Assembly (NCBI RefSeq): GCF_029633865.1
Contig: NC_079211.1
Location: forward strand, 146,620,067-146,684,066
Direction: 5' to 3'
Length of the DNA: 64,000 nt
Origin: Lampris incognitus
Lineage: Eukaryota; Chordata; Actinopteri; Lampriformes; Lampridae
Shown piece after piece: positions 54,790 to 64,000 of this stretch (positions are counted from its first letter, which is position 1; the number at the start of each line of letters is the position of its first letter). Both the position numbers and the translations under genes were made by a program. The notes below the pieces were generated by a model. The model was not told the DNA's origin. It was given only the letters and a program-made list of their open reading frames with translations, and ran no database searches.

Positions 54790-55546
54790 TTTTTTTAATT
54801 TTGTTTTTACCCCTTTCTCTCCCCAATTGTACTTGGCCAATTACCCCACTCTTCCGAGCCGTCCTGGTCCCTGCTCCACCCCCTCTGCTGATCCGGGGAG
54901 GGCTGCAGACTGCCACATGCCTCCTCTGATCCATGTGGAGTCACCTTCCGCTTCTTTTCACCTGACAGTGAGGAGTTTCACCAGAGGGATGTGGTGCGTG
55001 GGAGGATCACGGTATTTCCCCCAGTTCCCCCTCCCTCCCCCCCGAACAGGCACCCTGACTGACCAGAGGAGGCGCTAGTGCAGCGACCAGGACACATACC
55101 CACATCTGGTTGGTTGATGCTAGATCCAACGGGGTGTAGGCACAGAAGTAGATGTGATTGGTTGTTGGTTAGGGTTGGGGTTTAAACTCTTTTTGAATTT
55201 CCATTGTTAGCAAGCGTTAACGTTAGCTATCGTTACAGTACGATCTGGCCATGTTAAGGTCAGTTGTAAGCTAGCTAGCTAAATGTTTCAGTGCGCATCG
55301 TTTGTTTCAAGTCCGTGCACGTCGAGGTTCCGCGCTGTCTATTGGCCGACGCAATGGCCAATCACGGCTACTTCCGTGCCTCCTCCCCGTTGGATCTAGC
55401 ATCGACCCATCTGGTTTCCCTCCTGCAGACACGGCCAATTGTGTCTGTAGGGACGCCCAACCAGGCCGGAGGTAACACAGGGTTTCAAACCAGCGATCCC
55501 CATCTTGGCAGGCAACAGAATAGACCGCTGTGTTACCCGGATGCCC
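54790..55546 (-). mobile_element. tRNA-headed SINE (S2), split by a MITE
   Basis: The 3' and middle part lies at 54790-55111 and the head part at 55408-55546 (CACGGCCAATTGTGTCTGTA to GGTTACCCGGATGCCC-like). The interruption is the 296-bp element at 55112-55407. Confidence 0.88.
55112..55407. mobile_element. Small MITE with 9-bp TSD (Mutator-like?)
   Basis: 296 bp. Terminal inverted repeats of 23 bp begin GGTTGATGCTAGATCCAACG on the left and GGTCGATGCTAGATCCAACG on the right, with one mismatch. Similarity continues inward to about 57 bp (AGGCACAGAAGTAG / AGGCACGGAAGTAG). A perfect 9-bp duplication CATCTGGTT lies at 55103-55111 and 55408-55416. Nine-base duplications are typical of Mutator-like elements. 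No coding sequence. Confidence 0.82.
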
Positions 55547-56185
55547 CCCTCCTTCATTCTTATTGGTTGGTGGAAAAAGAAGTGACATTGAAGAGCTGCT
55601 GCATCAGTAAAAGTTAAAATAGTCTAATGTTTGGAAAGGGGAGGTGTGCTCACCGTGCTCAGAACAGGTTAAAGCTTCGACTTTTGGTAGAAAGCAATAC
55701 AGGGACACGTTTTCCTTTTGTGTTGTGGAAACATGGCTGAAGTCTACCGAACATTCTGAGGCCTCGGTGTTTGGACTCGGTAAGAGTGGAGCTGCGGTGT
55801 CGTAGATGGTAGATGTCACTGGTGTCTGCTGTACGCTAGTCACATTTGAACATTACATATGCAAACGACAGCAAATAACAGCTCAGTGGTTCTCAATCAG
55901 GTCCTCAGGTACCACCAGCACTGCTGGGTTTCTGTTCTACCAGGTAGCTCATTACGTCCGCCTGTTGTTCCACTTACTCCAACATCACATCAGGGAGGTT
56001 TTACACCCGGAACAACAGGTGACATAATGGACCACCTGCTCGAATAGGAAACCAGCTGTACTGATGGCACCTGAGGACCTGATTGAGAACCACTGGCTGG
56101 GGTTATTCACACAAGCTGTTGTTAAGGTGTCATTATGAGAAGCAGACGATGATCGAGTGTCCCTGCATGAGAATGACTTGATCCT
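55547..56185. other. No gene; short inverted repeat
   Basis: TGGTTCTCAATCAGGTCCTC (55887) is mirrored by GAGGACCTGATTGAGAACCA near 56070-56090, so 55880-56095 may be a small unnamed foldback element. Confidence 0.45.
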
Positions 56186-56620
56186 TACCCAGACAGCATC
56201 CGGATGTGGGCCACTTCAGGCAACGATGCAGCACTGGTGGCCTTCTTCTGGCCCTGACAAAATGGATGTGAGCCTGAAGTGGCCCACATGTATAATAGCA
56301 AATATGGCCCAAATGTGCCAAATCAAATGGGGGCCTTTTTTGGCAAAGATGCGGTGCTCTGGGCAACATGTGATCTGGATGTGACCCTGAAGTGGCCCCG
56401 TGTGGTAAATGGTGAATATGGCCCAAATATCACAAAACAGATATGGGCCACCTTTGGCAAATATGTGGCACATGTGGCGTTGCTATGGCTTGGTTCTGGC
56501 CCAGATATGGCAAACAGGAGCGGACCCCCAAGTGCCATCATTCCACGTGGTATGTGGGCCGGATGAAGTGTCGGGTGTGGGACGGGTCTGGGCGGCCACA
56601 GCAATTTTGATATCTGGGTA
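56186..56620. mobile_element. MITE-like element, TACCCAGA ends
   Basis: The left end TACCCAGACAGCATCCGG and right end (inverted) TACCCAGATATCAA share 8 bp. The interior is made of repeated TGGCCCAAATATG/GGGCCACTTC motifs. Fragments recur at 20.4 and 31.6 kb. Non-coding. Confidence 0.6.
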
Positions 56621-57122
56621 GCTAGCTTGTATGTGTGTGTGTGTGCGTCATCATGGTTGTTTCCAGTACAGTGAAACAGTAGAGTTGTATTATGACCAAG
56701 GAAGAACTGCACAAACTCTCAGCGCACAGAAACGGCTCCGTGGGAGTAGTGAACGTTTATTTAAACAACATTAAATTTTCCACTTATAGATTATAGATGG
56801 ACATGGCGGACATCAGCAGACGTCAAACGTCACACGTCCCGCGGACCAGGGCGACGTTGCTGGAGGTGTGACGCTTTGAACTCGTGTCTGGTTTAGCACC
56901 GGGATGATGGCAGATATAAACATCAAGCTGCTGGTATTTGACTTCTGGTTTCCAGACGGGATTGTTCCCTCATCCTCAACTTCACGGGTCGGGTTAAACG
57001 TCAGAATTGTTATGACCAATATTTTGTCACGTGCCGTTTTTAAATGCAACATTTTTCCATGTCTTGTTTTGATCAGACATCCCTCAGACACCTGACATTA
57101 GAAAATTAGTTGTCGTTATTGT
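56621..57122. other. No gene recognised
   Basis: Unique-looking sequence without coding signal. Confidence 0.35.
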
Positions 57123-57551
57123 TGTTATTTTTTCCTCCCTTTTTCTCCCCCACTGTATCCGGCCAATTACCCCACTCTTCCGAGCCGTCCCGGTCCCTGC
57201 TCCACCCCCTCTGCCAATCCGGGGAGGGCTGCAGACTACCACATGCCTCCTCCCATACATGTGGAGTCGCCAGCCGCTTCTTTTCACCTGACAGTGAGGA
57301 GTTTCACCAGGGGGACGTAGCGCGTGGGAGGATCACACTATTCCCCCCCTCCGAATAGGCGCCTCGACCAACCAGAGGAGGCGCTAGTGCAGCGACCAGG
57401 ACATACACCCACATCCGGCTTCCCACCCACAGACGCGGTCAATTGTGTCCGTAGGGACGCCCGACCAAGCCGGAGGTAACGCGGGGATTCGAACCAGCGA
57501 TCCCCGTGTTGGTAGGCAACGGAATAGACCGCCACGCCACCCGGACGCCCC
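57123..57551 (-). mobile_element. tRNA-headed SINE (S2)
   Basis: Full-length minus-strand copy with B box GGTTCGAATCCCCG and head GGGGCGTCCGGGTGGCGTGG. The 40 bp beyond its head (57548-57590) recur beyond the head of the 59.6-kb copy. Confidence 0.9.
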
Positions 57552-57591
57552 ACGTGGTTGTTGTTCTTGATAAGTTAGCTGGCATCGGTCT

Positions 57592-58132
57592 GTTTCCAAC
57601 ACGAAGCTGAACCCATACAGTTGGTTGTACTTCTACAACACTACCCCGGGCAAGGGAAGGGTTTCTATCTCCCGGGTTTTCTGCCAATGTAAGAACCGGT
57701 TCACTGACCAGAGGTGGCCAGGATTCATATGGTCAATGAGTTCCCGTGTTAGTCCTGTTCACGGGAAGGAAGCAAAATCTGAGGAATTGGGATAAACGAG
57801 GATGTAAGACGTGTGAAGCCACAGCGGCGCCATCTTGGTATTCTCCACGTGGACGTGCGTCACTAACCCCTTGTTCCCCGCTAGGAGGCGTTTATACCAC
57901 CCGCAATATTGTTTGTTGTAAATTATCATCAGTGTGCTTAATACCCACGGACCGTTAATACCGTCAGAGCTACCAATGTCAACAGTAACACTACTACCAT
58001 GACCACGTGATACATTACGGTTTCTTCTGACGGTTTAGGGGCAGGGGGGAGGCGGTTAGCTGGCAGGATGAAGAGGAGGGAGATTTAGACGGGTGGATAA
58101 CCAAACCGCTACATTGTAGCGGGGTTCTTCTA

Positions 58133-58133
<1 letters not shown>
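57592..58133. other. No gene recognised
   Basis: Unique-looking sequence, no coding signal. Confidence 0.35.

Positions 58134-58190
<57 letters not shown>
58134..58190. repeat. (AT)n microsatellite
   Basis: About 28 AT units. Confidence 0.93.
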
Positions 58191-58194
<4 letters not shown>

Positions 58195-58315
58195 AGTTGT
58201 TCCTTATCCGGTGAGAGGGTCTAAGGACAGGATGTTGTGTTGCTGTTAAGCCCACCGAGGCAAATTTGTGACATTGGGCTATACAAATAAAATTAATTTG
58301 ATTAGATTTGAATAC
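58191..58315 (+). mobile_element. L2-type LINE 3' UTR fragment
   Basis: AGGGAGTTGTTCCTTATCCG, GAGGGTCTAAGGACAGGATG and TTGGGCTATACAAATAAAAT, as at 20.6 and 41.8 kb. Confidence 0.7.
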
Positions 58316-58341
58316 TTTATTCATCCCCGAGGGGAAATTGG

Positions 58342-58381
58342 GTAGGCGACGGAGTAGACCGCTACGCTACCCGGACACCCC
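58342..58381 (-). mobile_element. S2 SINE head scrap
   Basis: GTAGACCGCTACGCTACCCG and GACACCCC only, the first 40 bp of the S2 head. Confidence 0.6.
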
Positions 58382-59031
58382 TACCGCATCCCCTTTTTAG
58401 ATGTAGTCTTGCAGCACGTGTAGCCATGGCGACACGCCGCCAGAAACCGCGGGAGCGGTTCACTTTCAAGGGCGCGCCAAGATGGCGTCGCGGTGGCTCC
58501 AGCCGTAGAGTTTATTATGGGTCGGTGGGACAAACGCGCACAAAACGGTCACGATTCACCCCAACAACGCCACCTCCCCTTACACACGAAGCCGCAGCAG
58601 CAGCAGTTCTACATTCTACCAAGGACATTCGACAGTACTGCCGGAATCTACACAGGCGTCCACATTCTCCGTTCCCAGCAGGGGGCGCCCGTCGCTCCGC
58701 CCGCGGCTTCCGGTTTGTGGGCGCGTCACAATTAGAGTTGTGCAGTTCAAGCTGTTTTAAACCCGCCGCACCTCTGGTTTTATGGATCGGAGGTACCCTC
58801 CCTGAGAAGAATATTGCTTTTTTTTCATTTTTTTATTTTTAGGAGACTTAATTGTGCTTTCCAGTCCAAAGGTATCCGTTGTTTAATCTAATGTTCAGCT
58901 TCGAAATCTTATTTTGCTTAAAACCAGTAGAGAAAAAAAAAGAACGCCACGGGTGGTTAAATCACCTCCACGCAGCACAAAGCAGACTTCCCCGCCGAGA
59001 ACTGGCTTGAAAGAAATTCAGAACATGAATA
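58382..59031. other. GC- and CpG-rich unique stretch
   Basis: 58400-58750 is CpG-rich. A 138-residue frame at 58426-58842 starts MATRRQKPRERFTFKGAPRW but shows no domain and ends in a run of Phe; I cannot support it as a gene. A promoter-type CpG island is possible. Confidence 0.35.
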
Positions 59032-59035
59032 TTCA

Positions 59036-59406
59036 TGTAGCCGGGCGTGTTTCCGCCCGCTGCGGGATTCGGTCCGGGTGTACTGCCCCACGTCGCTAGC
59101 CGCTCGACTAAATAGGGCCGACCCCCCCCCGGCGATCGGCCAGCGAGTCTTCTTGTAGGTTACAGTAGTCACCCACTCCCGGAAGCGCGCCCTCGCACTT
59201 CGTTATTCCCGCGCTCCGAGGAGACGAGGATCTGCACGCTTCCGGGTCCCGCAGCTGCCACCAGTGTAACCGGGCGTGTTTCCGCCCGCTGCGGGATTCG
59301 ATCCCAGGTGTACTGCGCATCGCTAGCCGCTCGACTAAAGGGGGCCGACCCCCCCCCCCCCCCCCCCCCCGCGGCGATCGGCCGGCGAGTCTCCTTGTAG
59401 GTTACA
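59036..59406 (-). mobile_element. Miniature LTR retrotransposon (TRIM), intact
   Basis: 371 bp. Minus-strand order: 5' LTR (59406-59265, 142 bp), internal 100 bp (59264-59165), 3' LTR (59164-59036, 129 bp). Both LTRs start TGTAACCTACAAG and end with GTTACA or GCTACA. A 4-bp duplication TTCA flanks it (59032-59035 and 59407-59410). A primer-binding site follows the 5' LTR after one base. Each LTR contains TTTAGTCGAGCGGCTAGCGA (A box-like) and ATCGAATCCCGCAGCGGGCG (B box-like) about 34 bp apart. No open frame. Confidence 0.8.
59246..59263 (-). other. Primer-binding site, tRNA-Leu type
   Basis: On the minus strand TGGTGGCAGCTGCGGGAC, 15 of 18 matching the complement of the tRNA-Leu(AAG) 3' end. 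Adjacent to the 5' LTR. Confidence 0.6.
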
Positions 59407-59611
59407 TTCAGTCGTGTTTGTGACACCGGGCTCTTCCAGTTGGTTAAAGAGGGGAACAACAAACCACCGCTCTGAAAACGGTGTTCGAGTCCTTTTCAGA
59501 CGCCTCGGCCATGAACTACAGAGGTCAACAGGATGGGTTTCATTCCCCATCGGGTCACATTACGGCTGCTAATCGGTCGGTACAACAAACACAAGCTAAG
59601 TTGTTTTTTTT

Positions 59612-60037
59612 GGATTCCTCCCCCCCTCCCCAATGTTATCCACCCGATTACCCCACTCACCGGGCCGTCCCGGTCGCTGCTCCGCCCCCTCTGTCGATCC
59701 GGGGAGGGCTGCAGACTACCACATGCCTCCCCCCCATACATGTGGAGTCGCCAGCTGCTTCTTTTCACCCGACAGTGAGGAGTTTCCCCAGGGGGGACGT
59801 AGCGCGTGGGAGGATCACGCTATTCCCCCCCAGTTCCCCCTCTCCCCTCGAGCAGGCGCCCTGACCTACCAGAGGAGGCGCTAGTGCAGCGACCGGGACA
59901 CATACCCACATCCGGCTTCCCACCCCGCAGACGCGGCCGATTGTGTCCGTAGGGACGCCCGACCAAGCCGGAGGTAACACGGGGATTCGAACCAGCGATC
60001 CCCGTGTTGCTAGGCAACGGAATAGACCGCTACGCCG
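59612..60037 (-). mobile_element. tRNA-headed SINE (S2)
   Basis: Minus-strand copy; the head is slightly truncated at GCTACGCCGCCC. It is followed by a 40-bp segment (60038-60078) also found beyond the 57.1-kb copy. Confidence 0.88.
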
Positions 60038-60078
60038 CCCACGTGGTTGTTATTCTTGATAAGTTAGTTGGCATCGGT

Positions 60079-60345
60079 CGCTTCTTTTCACCTGACAGTG
60101 AGGAGTTTCCCCAGGGGGACGGAGCGTGTGGGAGGATCACGCTATTCCCCTCCCCCCTCGAGCAGGCGCCCCGACCGACCAGAGGAGGCGCTAGTGCAGC
60201 GACCGGGACCACACGCCCACATCCGGTTTCCCACCCCGCAGACACGGCCGATTGTGTCTGTCGGGACGCCCGACGTAACACGGGGATTCGAACCAGCGAT
60301 CCCCTTGTTGGCAGGCAACGGAGCAGACCGCTGCGCCGCCCGGAA
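60079..60345 (-). mobile_element. S2 SINE, 3'-truncated
   Basis: Begins inside the body at GCTTCTTTTCACCTGACAGT and runs to the head (CGTTGCCTGCCAACAAGG on the minus strand). The 3' third is missing. Confidence 0.87.
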
Positions 60346-60399
60346 GGTCTTTTTGTATTTCCGGTCTCTTGTGGATCAATGCTGGACGGGTGAAAAGGG

Positions 60400-60867
60400 A
60401 AAACCCTCTGTGAACACGTGACCAAAGAACCCTCGGGGGATTCGCTACGTCATGAATATATGAAACAAAAGAAAGAAAGCCCCATCATGAAGTAGCTTGG
60501 TAGTTCAGTAAGATGTCAAAATGGGATTTTATGGACTTACACAATATATCTTCGTGCTCTGGATTGGAAAAGACTACCCACTATGCATCATAATAATTGG
60601 ATTATATACCATCAATACATTGTTACAGATTTTCAGATTTTTGAAATGAATGACGCACGGTTAACGTTGTGTATAAATAGTAGTAGCATACTTGTGAATA
60701 CTTTGAATACAAAGCTACTTCATTCACTGTTATATTTACATTCAAATATATATATATAGAATTATAAATAGGTCTCTTTGCCCACCGTTGATGATTAATA
60801 TATGAACATATTCCCAAATCACACACATTCATATTTACATACGCTGTATATTCTGTACATACATTAG
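60400..60867 (-). other. Candidate 3' UTR
   Basis: A-T rich sequence downstream of the candidate exon stop. On the minus strand it has two TGTAAATA motifs (Pumilio-type sites) and TATTTATA elements. No canonical AATAAA was found, so the 3' end is open. Confidence 0.35.
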
Positions 60868-61137
60868 TCACGGTTGATGGGCCGTCTGAAAGCGGCGGCT
60901 TGTTCGACGAACTCGTTTCAGCCTTCGTGTCAAGTATTGCAACGTATTGGCTCTTCCACCGCCTTCTAATGAGATGCTATTGCTTTTGTGTTTTATCGAC
61001 TTTTTCTCAGGGAGGAAGGTGAAAGGAGGCCTGTTCCCCTCGCTCATCCCGCCGAAGACGGACAGACGGGATGTGACCCGAGGTGGTTTCTCCTCCATAT
61101 TGCTTTCATCAGGACTCTCGTGCTTCGGGCGGGGCTC
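60868..61137 (-). CDS. Candidate terminal exon of an unidentified host gene
   Basis: A minus-strand frame stays open to a stop at 60868. It reads ESPDESNMEEKPPRVTSRLS, VFGGMSEGNRPPFTFLPEKK, SIKHKSNSISLEGGGRANTL and QYLTRRLKRVRRTSRRFQTA HQP. Composition (Ser, Arg and Lys rich, ordered motifs) is protein-like and differs from any repeat in the window. A pyrimidine tract then CTCCTCCTCTGAG near 61137 could be a splice acceptor. The basic C-terminus RRLKRVRRTSRRF would suit a nuclear or membrane-proximal region, but I do not recognise the family. It could be a chance frame in GC-rich DNA. Confidence 0.35.
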   Translation of the reverse strand, partial: EPRPKHESPDESNMEEKPPRVTSRLSVFGGMSEGNRPPFTFLPEKKSIKHKSNSISLEGGGRANTLQYLTRRLKRVRRTSRRFQTAHQP

Positions 61138-61508
61138 AGAGGAGGAGAGCCAGGACAAACCGAGACGTGACGATGGAGCCTAACGAGGGAGAGGGAGGTG
61201 AGAGCGGAGGCGGTGTCCGGCGCTTGGCTCTCATCTCGGGGTCGCCGGCGGGGTCAGAACAGGTCCTGAGGGCCCAGGTGAATGATTATAGGCGTGGCGA
61301 TGGTTTGCGGCTGGTAATAGGCACTGTCAATGTACAAACCGCCTACAGACAGGAAACACACACGGGGTTAACGGGAGGAATGGTGGAGGAAGCACACATA
61401 GGAAGTACAACTGAAATATTTGTTCATTTTTTGGATACTGGTCACCACATTTCTCACTCGTAAACAAACATTCCTAAGCTAAGCTTTGACATCCTTTTTT
61501 TTTTTGTG
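61138..61508. other. GC-rich, no firm gene
   Basis: On the plus strand ATGGAGCCTAACGAGGGAGA (61172) is followed by GAGGGAGGTGAGAGCGG, a donor-like site, so a first exon on the plus strand is conceivable. Evidence is weak. Confidence 0.2.
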
Positions 61509-61524
61509 ATCAAAGGTTTTTTAT

Positions 61525-61962
61525 TTTCCCCCACCTTTTTCTCCCCAATTGCACTTGGCCAGTAACCCCATTCTTGCGAGCTGTCCCGGTCGTTGCTCCA
61601 CCCCCTCTGCCGATCCGGGGAGGGCTGCAGACCACCACATGCCTCCTCCCATACATGTGGAGTCGCCAGCCGCTTCTTTTCACCTGACAGTGAGGAGTTT
61701 CACCAGGGGGACGTAGCGCCTGGGAGGATCACGCTATTCCCCCCCTCCAGTTCCCTGTCCCCTCCGAACAGCCGCCCTTACCGACCAGAGGAGGCGCTGG
61801 TGCAGCGACCAGGACACATACCCACATCTGGCTTCCCACCCGCAGACACGGCCAATTGTGTCTGGAGGGACGCCCGACCAAGCCGGAGGTAACACGGGGA
61901 TTCGAACCGCCGATCCCCGTGTTGGTAGGCAGCGGAATAGACCGCCACGCTACCCGGACACC
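61525..61962 (-). mobile_element. tRNA-headed SINE (S2), with TSD
   Basis: Full-length minus-strand copy. Target duplication GATCAAAGGTTTTTTAT (left, about 61509-61525) and GGTCAAAGGTTTTTAT (right, 61965-61980). Confidence 0.88.
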
Positions 61963-64000
61963 CGTGGTCAAAGGTTTTTATTGATTTTCAAACAAACAAT
62001 TGGTACGGGGGAGGGGGGGAGCAGACATATCGTTTGAAAGTCGCTGGTTACAGCAATGGTAAAGAGTAGAAAGAGGATGATGATAATCCCTGTTATTATA
62101 AAACCGTAATAATACAGATACATTTGGCAGGTGTATGTGCAGTACAATACATAGTTTTATGCAGGCTTTTAGTAATTGTCCTTTATCCAGATTATATTTG
62201 ACAAAAAGGATTTCCAGTCTTCCACTGTTGCTGGTTGAGCCTCATTGAGCCGTGCAGTGATTACAATGTTGACGACAAGGCTGGGAATCCAGAATGATTT
62301 CATACCTGTATCAGGTGTAAACCAGTGTTTTATAACTGTCTTCTTTGCAGCTGTAAAACCAGCGAATACCATTTTGTTTTGAATATGCTTTACGTTGAGA
62401 TAAGAATGATCATTAAGGAGGCACAAGCCTGGATTGGGGACATGTGAAATTTCAAGTAAATCAGATAAAACAGAGTTCACATGGGTCCAAAAATTAATCG
62501 GACAGTTTCAAAACATATGGAGAAAAGTGTGAGGTGCGGTAGTGTTGCATATATAACAGTCATAAGTAGGTTGTAGTTTCATCTGGAACCTCTTATAGAG
62601 TGTTGTGTACGCTGTGTGAATAGTTTTAAATAAATTAGTTGGTGTGCTAGATTCTTAGAAGTCATATTCAGATTGGACCACACCCCTACTCCAGTTTAGA
62701 TTTATATTCAGAGTTCCCAATTCCCTACTCCAAATGAATTCAACCGGTTGAGGTTTCAGAACTGTAACCAGTTAATTTGCTATATATCATAGACACAGAT
62801 GTTTGTACATATTGTGGTGTAAACCAGTCTAACGAGGGGTGTGAGAGGAGAGTTCTAGGGAACTCCATACGCTTTTAAGTCTGATCTTAGCTGAAAGTGT
62901 AGAAGATGCAGGAAGGGGGAACCTTGTTCTTAAGTCTTGAATGGAACAAAGACCTACACCATCTGAAATGTCACCACACGTGTTTATTCCAAGAGATGAC
63001 CAGGGGCCTCATGTATCGGTCGTTACTATGGACAAATTTGTGCGTACACACCCATGGAATTTTTTAGCTCTCAAGTTTGTCTGACAGTCAGCATCAAAGC
63101 ATGATGGTTATTTGTAATTCCTTCCTCCTAACATCTATTGTCTACCTCTTGCAACAAGCAATCACGCCTGCAAAGACATCAGTGGTAGCCAATCGGTGTC
63201 TAAATTCAGGGGTTACCCAGGTTCTACACTGCATCCTTTACTGTTTTTCAAGAGCAGAGTGATCCGTGCTGGTTTTTGATCTCTATGAAAGGTCTTGGTC
63301 TTGATTGCAAAATTAAGAGTTTGGCATAAATGTACCAACCAAGTCCCAAAGTTGTACATATAGCTCGGGTGAAAGGCCATCTAAGCCAGGTGGATTTACC
63401 TTTATTTAGACATTTTAGAGCTCCGTGCAGCTCCTCCAGCTCTAGTGGGGCTTCCAAATAATCTTGGTCCATTTGCAAGATATGGGGTGGTCATAATTTA
63501 TCAAAAATTGTGCGCAAATGGAATCATTGAAATCAATCTTAGATTTGTATAAGTTAGATTTGTATAATGTAAATGTGCCATTGATGGTCTGAGGATTTGT
63601 GGTAATCTTGTCATCAGCTATTTTTATTGCTGTGATGTGTGCCCTGATCGCACATTCCTTAAGCATAAGTGCCAGCAGATGACTAGGGCGCTCTGATTCC
63701 TAGCCGCCATCTCGGGGCCTTTGTCTTTGTATTGGGAAGTTCAGTGTCGCGTAATAATGCTGAGTGGTCAGATAACAGAATTGGCAATATAGTAATGGAT
63801 GCATTTTCTGAAATGAAGGCTGGGTTAACAAAGGTATAATCTATCCTGGAAAATGGCTTGTGTCTATCGGAGTAAAATGTGTAATCTCTACTGTACATGC
63901 CAGGTCAATAAGTTTAAGGTCTCGGGGGGGGGGGGGGGGAGAATTGTCCAAAAAAAAAAAGAAGCAGACATGGCTACACATAGAGATGTGGCACGTGCTC
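61963..64000 (-). mobile_element. L1/Tx1-like LINE, second copy, internally deleted
   Basis: Minus-strand order: endonuclease C-terminus (63683-63898: DYTFYSDRHKPFSRIDYTFV, PILLSDHSALLRDTELPNTK), RT fingers start (about 63430: LELEELHGALKCLNKGKS), then thumb and C-terminus (62169-62750: LCLLNDHSYLNVKHIQNKMV, FAGFTAAKKTVIKHWF). The RT core with YADD is missing. The 3' UTR reaches 61963. It continues beyond the window on the 5' side. It is a defective element. Confidence 0.82.
62998..63260. mobile_element. Unidentified insert in the L1 copy
   Basis: The L1 frame is lost here. The left edge GGGGCCTCATGTATCGGTCG and GCGTACACAC resemble the GGGCCTCATGTAT-type ends of fish non-autonomous DNA elements. 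No matching right end was found. Confidence 0.3.

Noticed and set aside
58426..58842. 138-residue host gene starting MATRRQKPRERF
   Set aside because: GC-rich chance frame with no domain, shifting composition and a Phe-rich end; kept only as a note on a CpG-rich stretch.

Overview
The window looks like non-coding DNA of a teleost fish, probably a spiny-rayed one. This rests on its repeat families. They are V-SINE/Mermaid-type SINEs with (ATGG)n tails, a second tRNA-headed SINE family, and Rex1-, Rex3- and L2/Maui-type LINEs. There are also an RTE-like LINE, Tx1/L1-like LINEs, Tc1-like transposons, hAT and piggyBac-like non-autonomous elements, and very long (GT)n and (CT)n tracts. No complete host gene was recognised. 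One unique stretch near 60.4-61.14 kb (minus strand) looks like a terminal coding exon with a 3' UTR, but I cannot name the gene.

Layout. 0-4 kb: RTE-like LINE tail, an L1-like ORF1 remnant and two SINEs. 5-10.3 kb: a Ty3/gypsy gag scrap (+), a gypsy pol block (-), a Rex3 scrap, and small LTR elements whose LTRs contain tRNA-like promoter boxes. 11-12.8 kb: a compound GT repeat and SINEs. 14-20 kb: two Rex1-like LINEs (one with its RT core deleted), SINEs and an RTE-like tail. 20-22.9 kb: hairpin-type tandem repeat, CT tract, 37-bp minisatellite and V-SINEs. 22.9-24.1 kb: a 1,197-bp palindromic Tc1 derivative. 24.8-30.5 kb: a minus-strand L1-like element with an internal inversion between SINEs. 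30.7-31.3 kb: a hAT-type MITE. 32.4-42.7 kb: one L2 copy carrying a piggyBac-like element. That element itself holds a Tc1, a V-SINE and an RTE-like LINE split by a second copy of the Tc1 palindrome. The same L2 also carries a 5S-derived SINE and a LINE tail, each with a SINE inside. 43.1-44.8 kb: a second hAT-type MITE, inflated by a 30-unit minisatellite. 45-58 kb: SINEs, a Rex1 tail, a Tc1 relic, and a SINE split by a small MITE with a 9-bp target duplication. 58.4-64 kb: a GC-rich unique stretch, a 371-bp miniature LTR retrotransposon, SINEs, the candidate host exon and a second L1-like element.

Most coding relics are broken, several at catalytic motifs: YADD in L1 and Rex1, motif A Asp in the RTE-like element, and the second catalytic Asp segment of the 51.5-kb Tc1. 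The best leads are: (1) miniature LTR elements with a tRNA-Leu-type primer site and pol III-like A and B boxes inside the LTR; (2) two same-length copies of the Tc1-derived palindrome, each carrying the transposase DNA-binding domain in opposing orientation; (3) a minisatellite born inside a MITE; (4) a SINE-associated inversion readable from its split target duplication. All calls are by eye. No alignment or database search was run.
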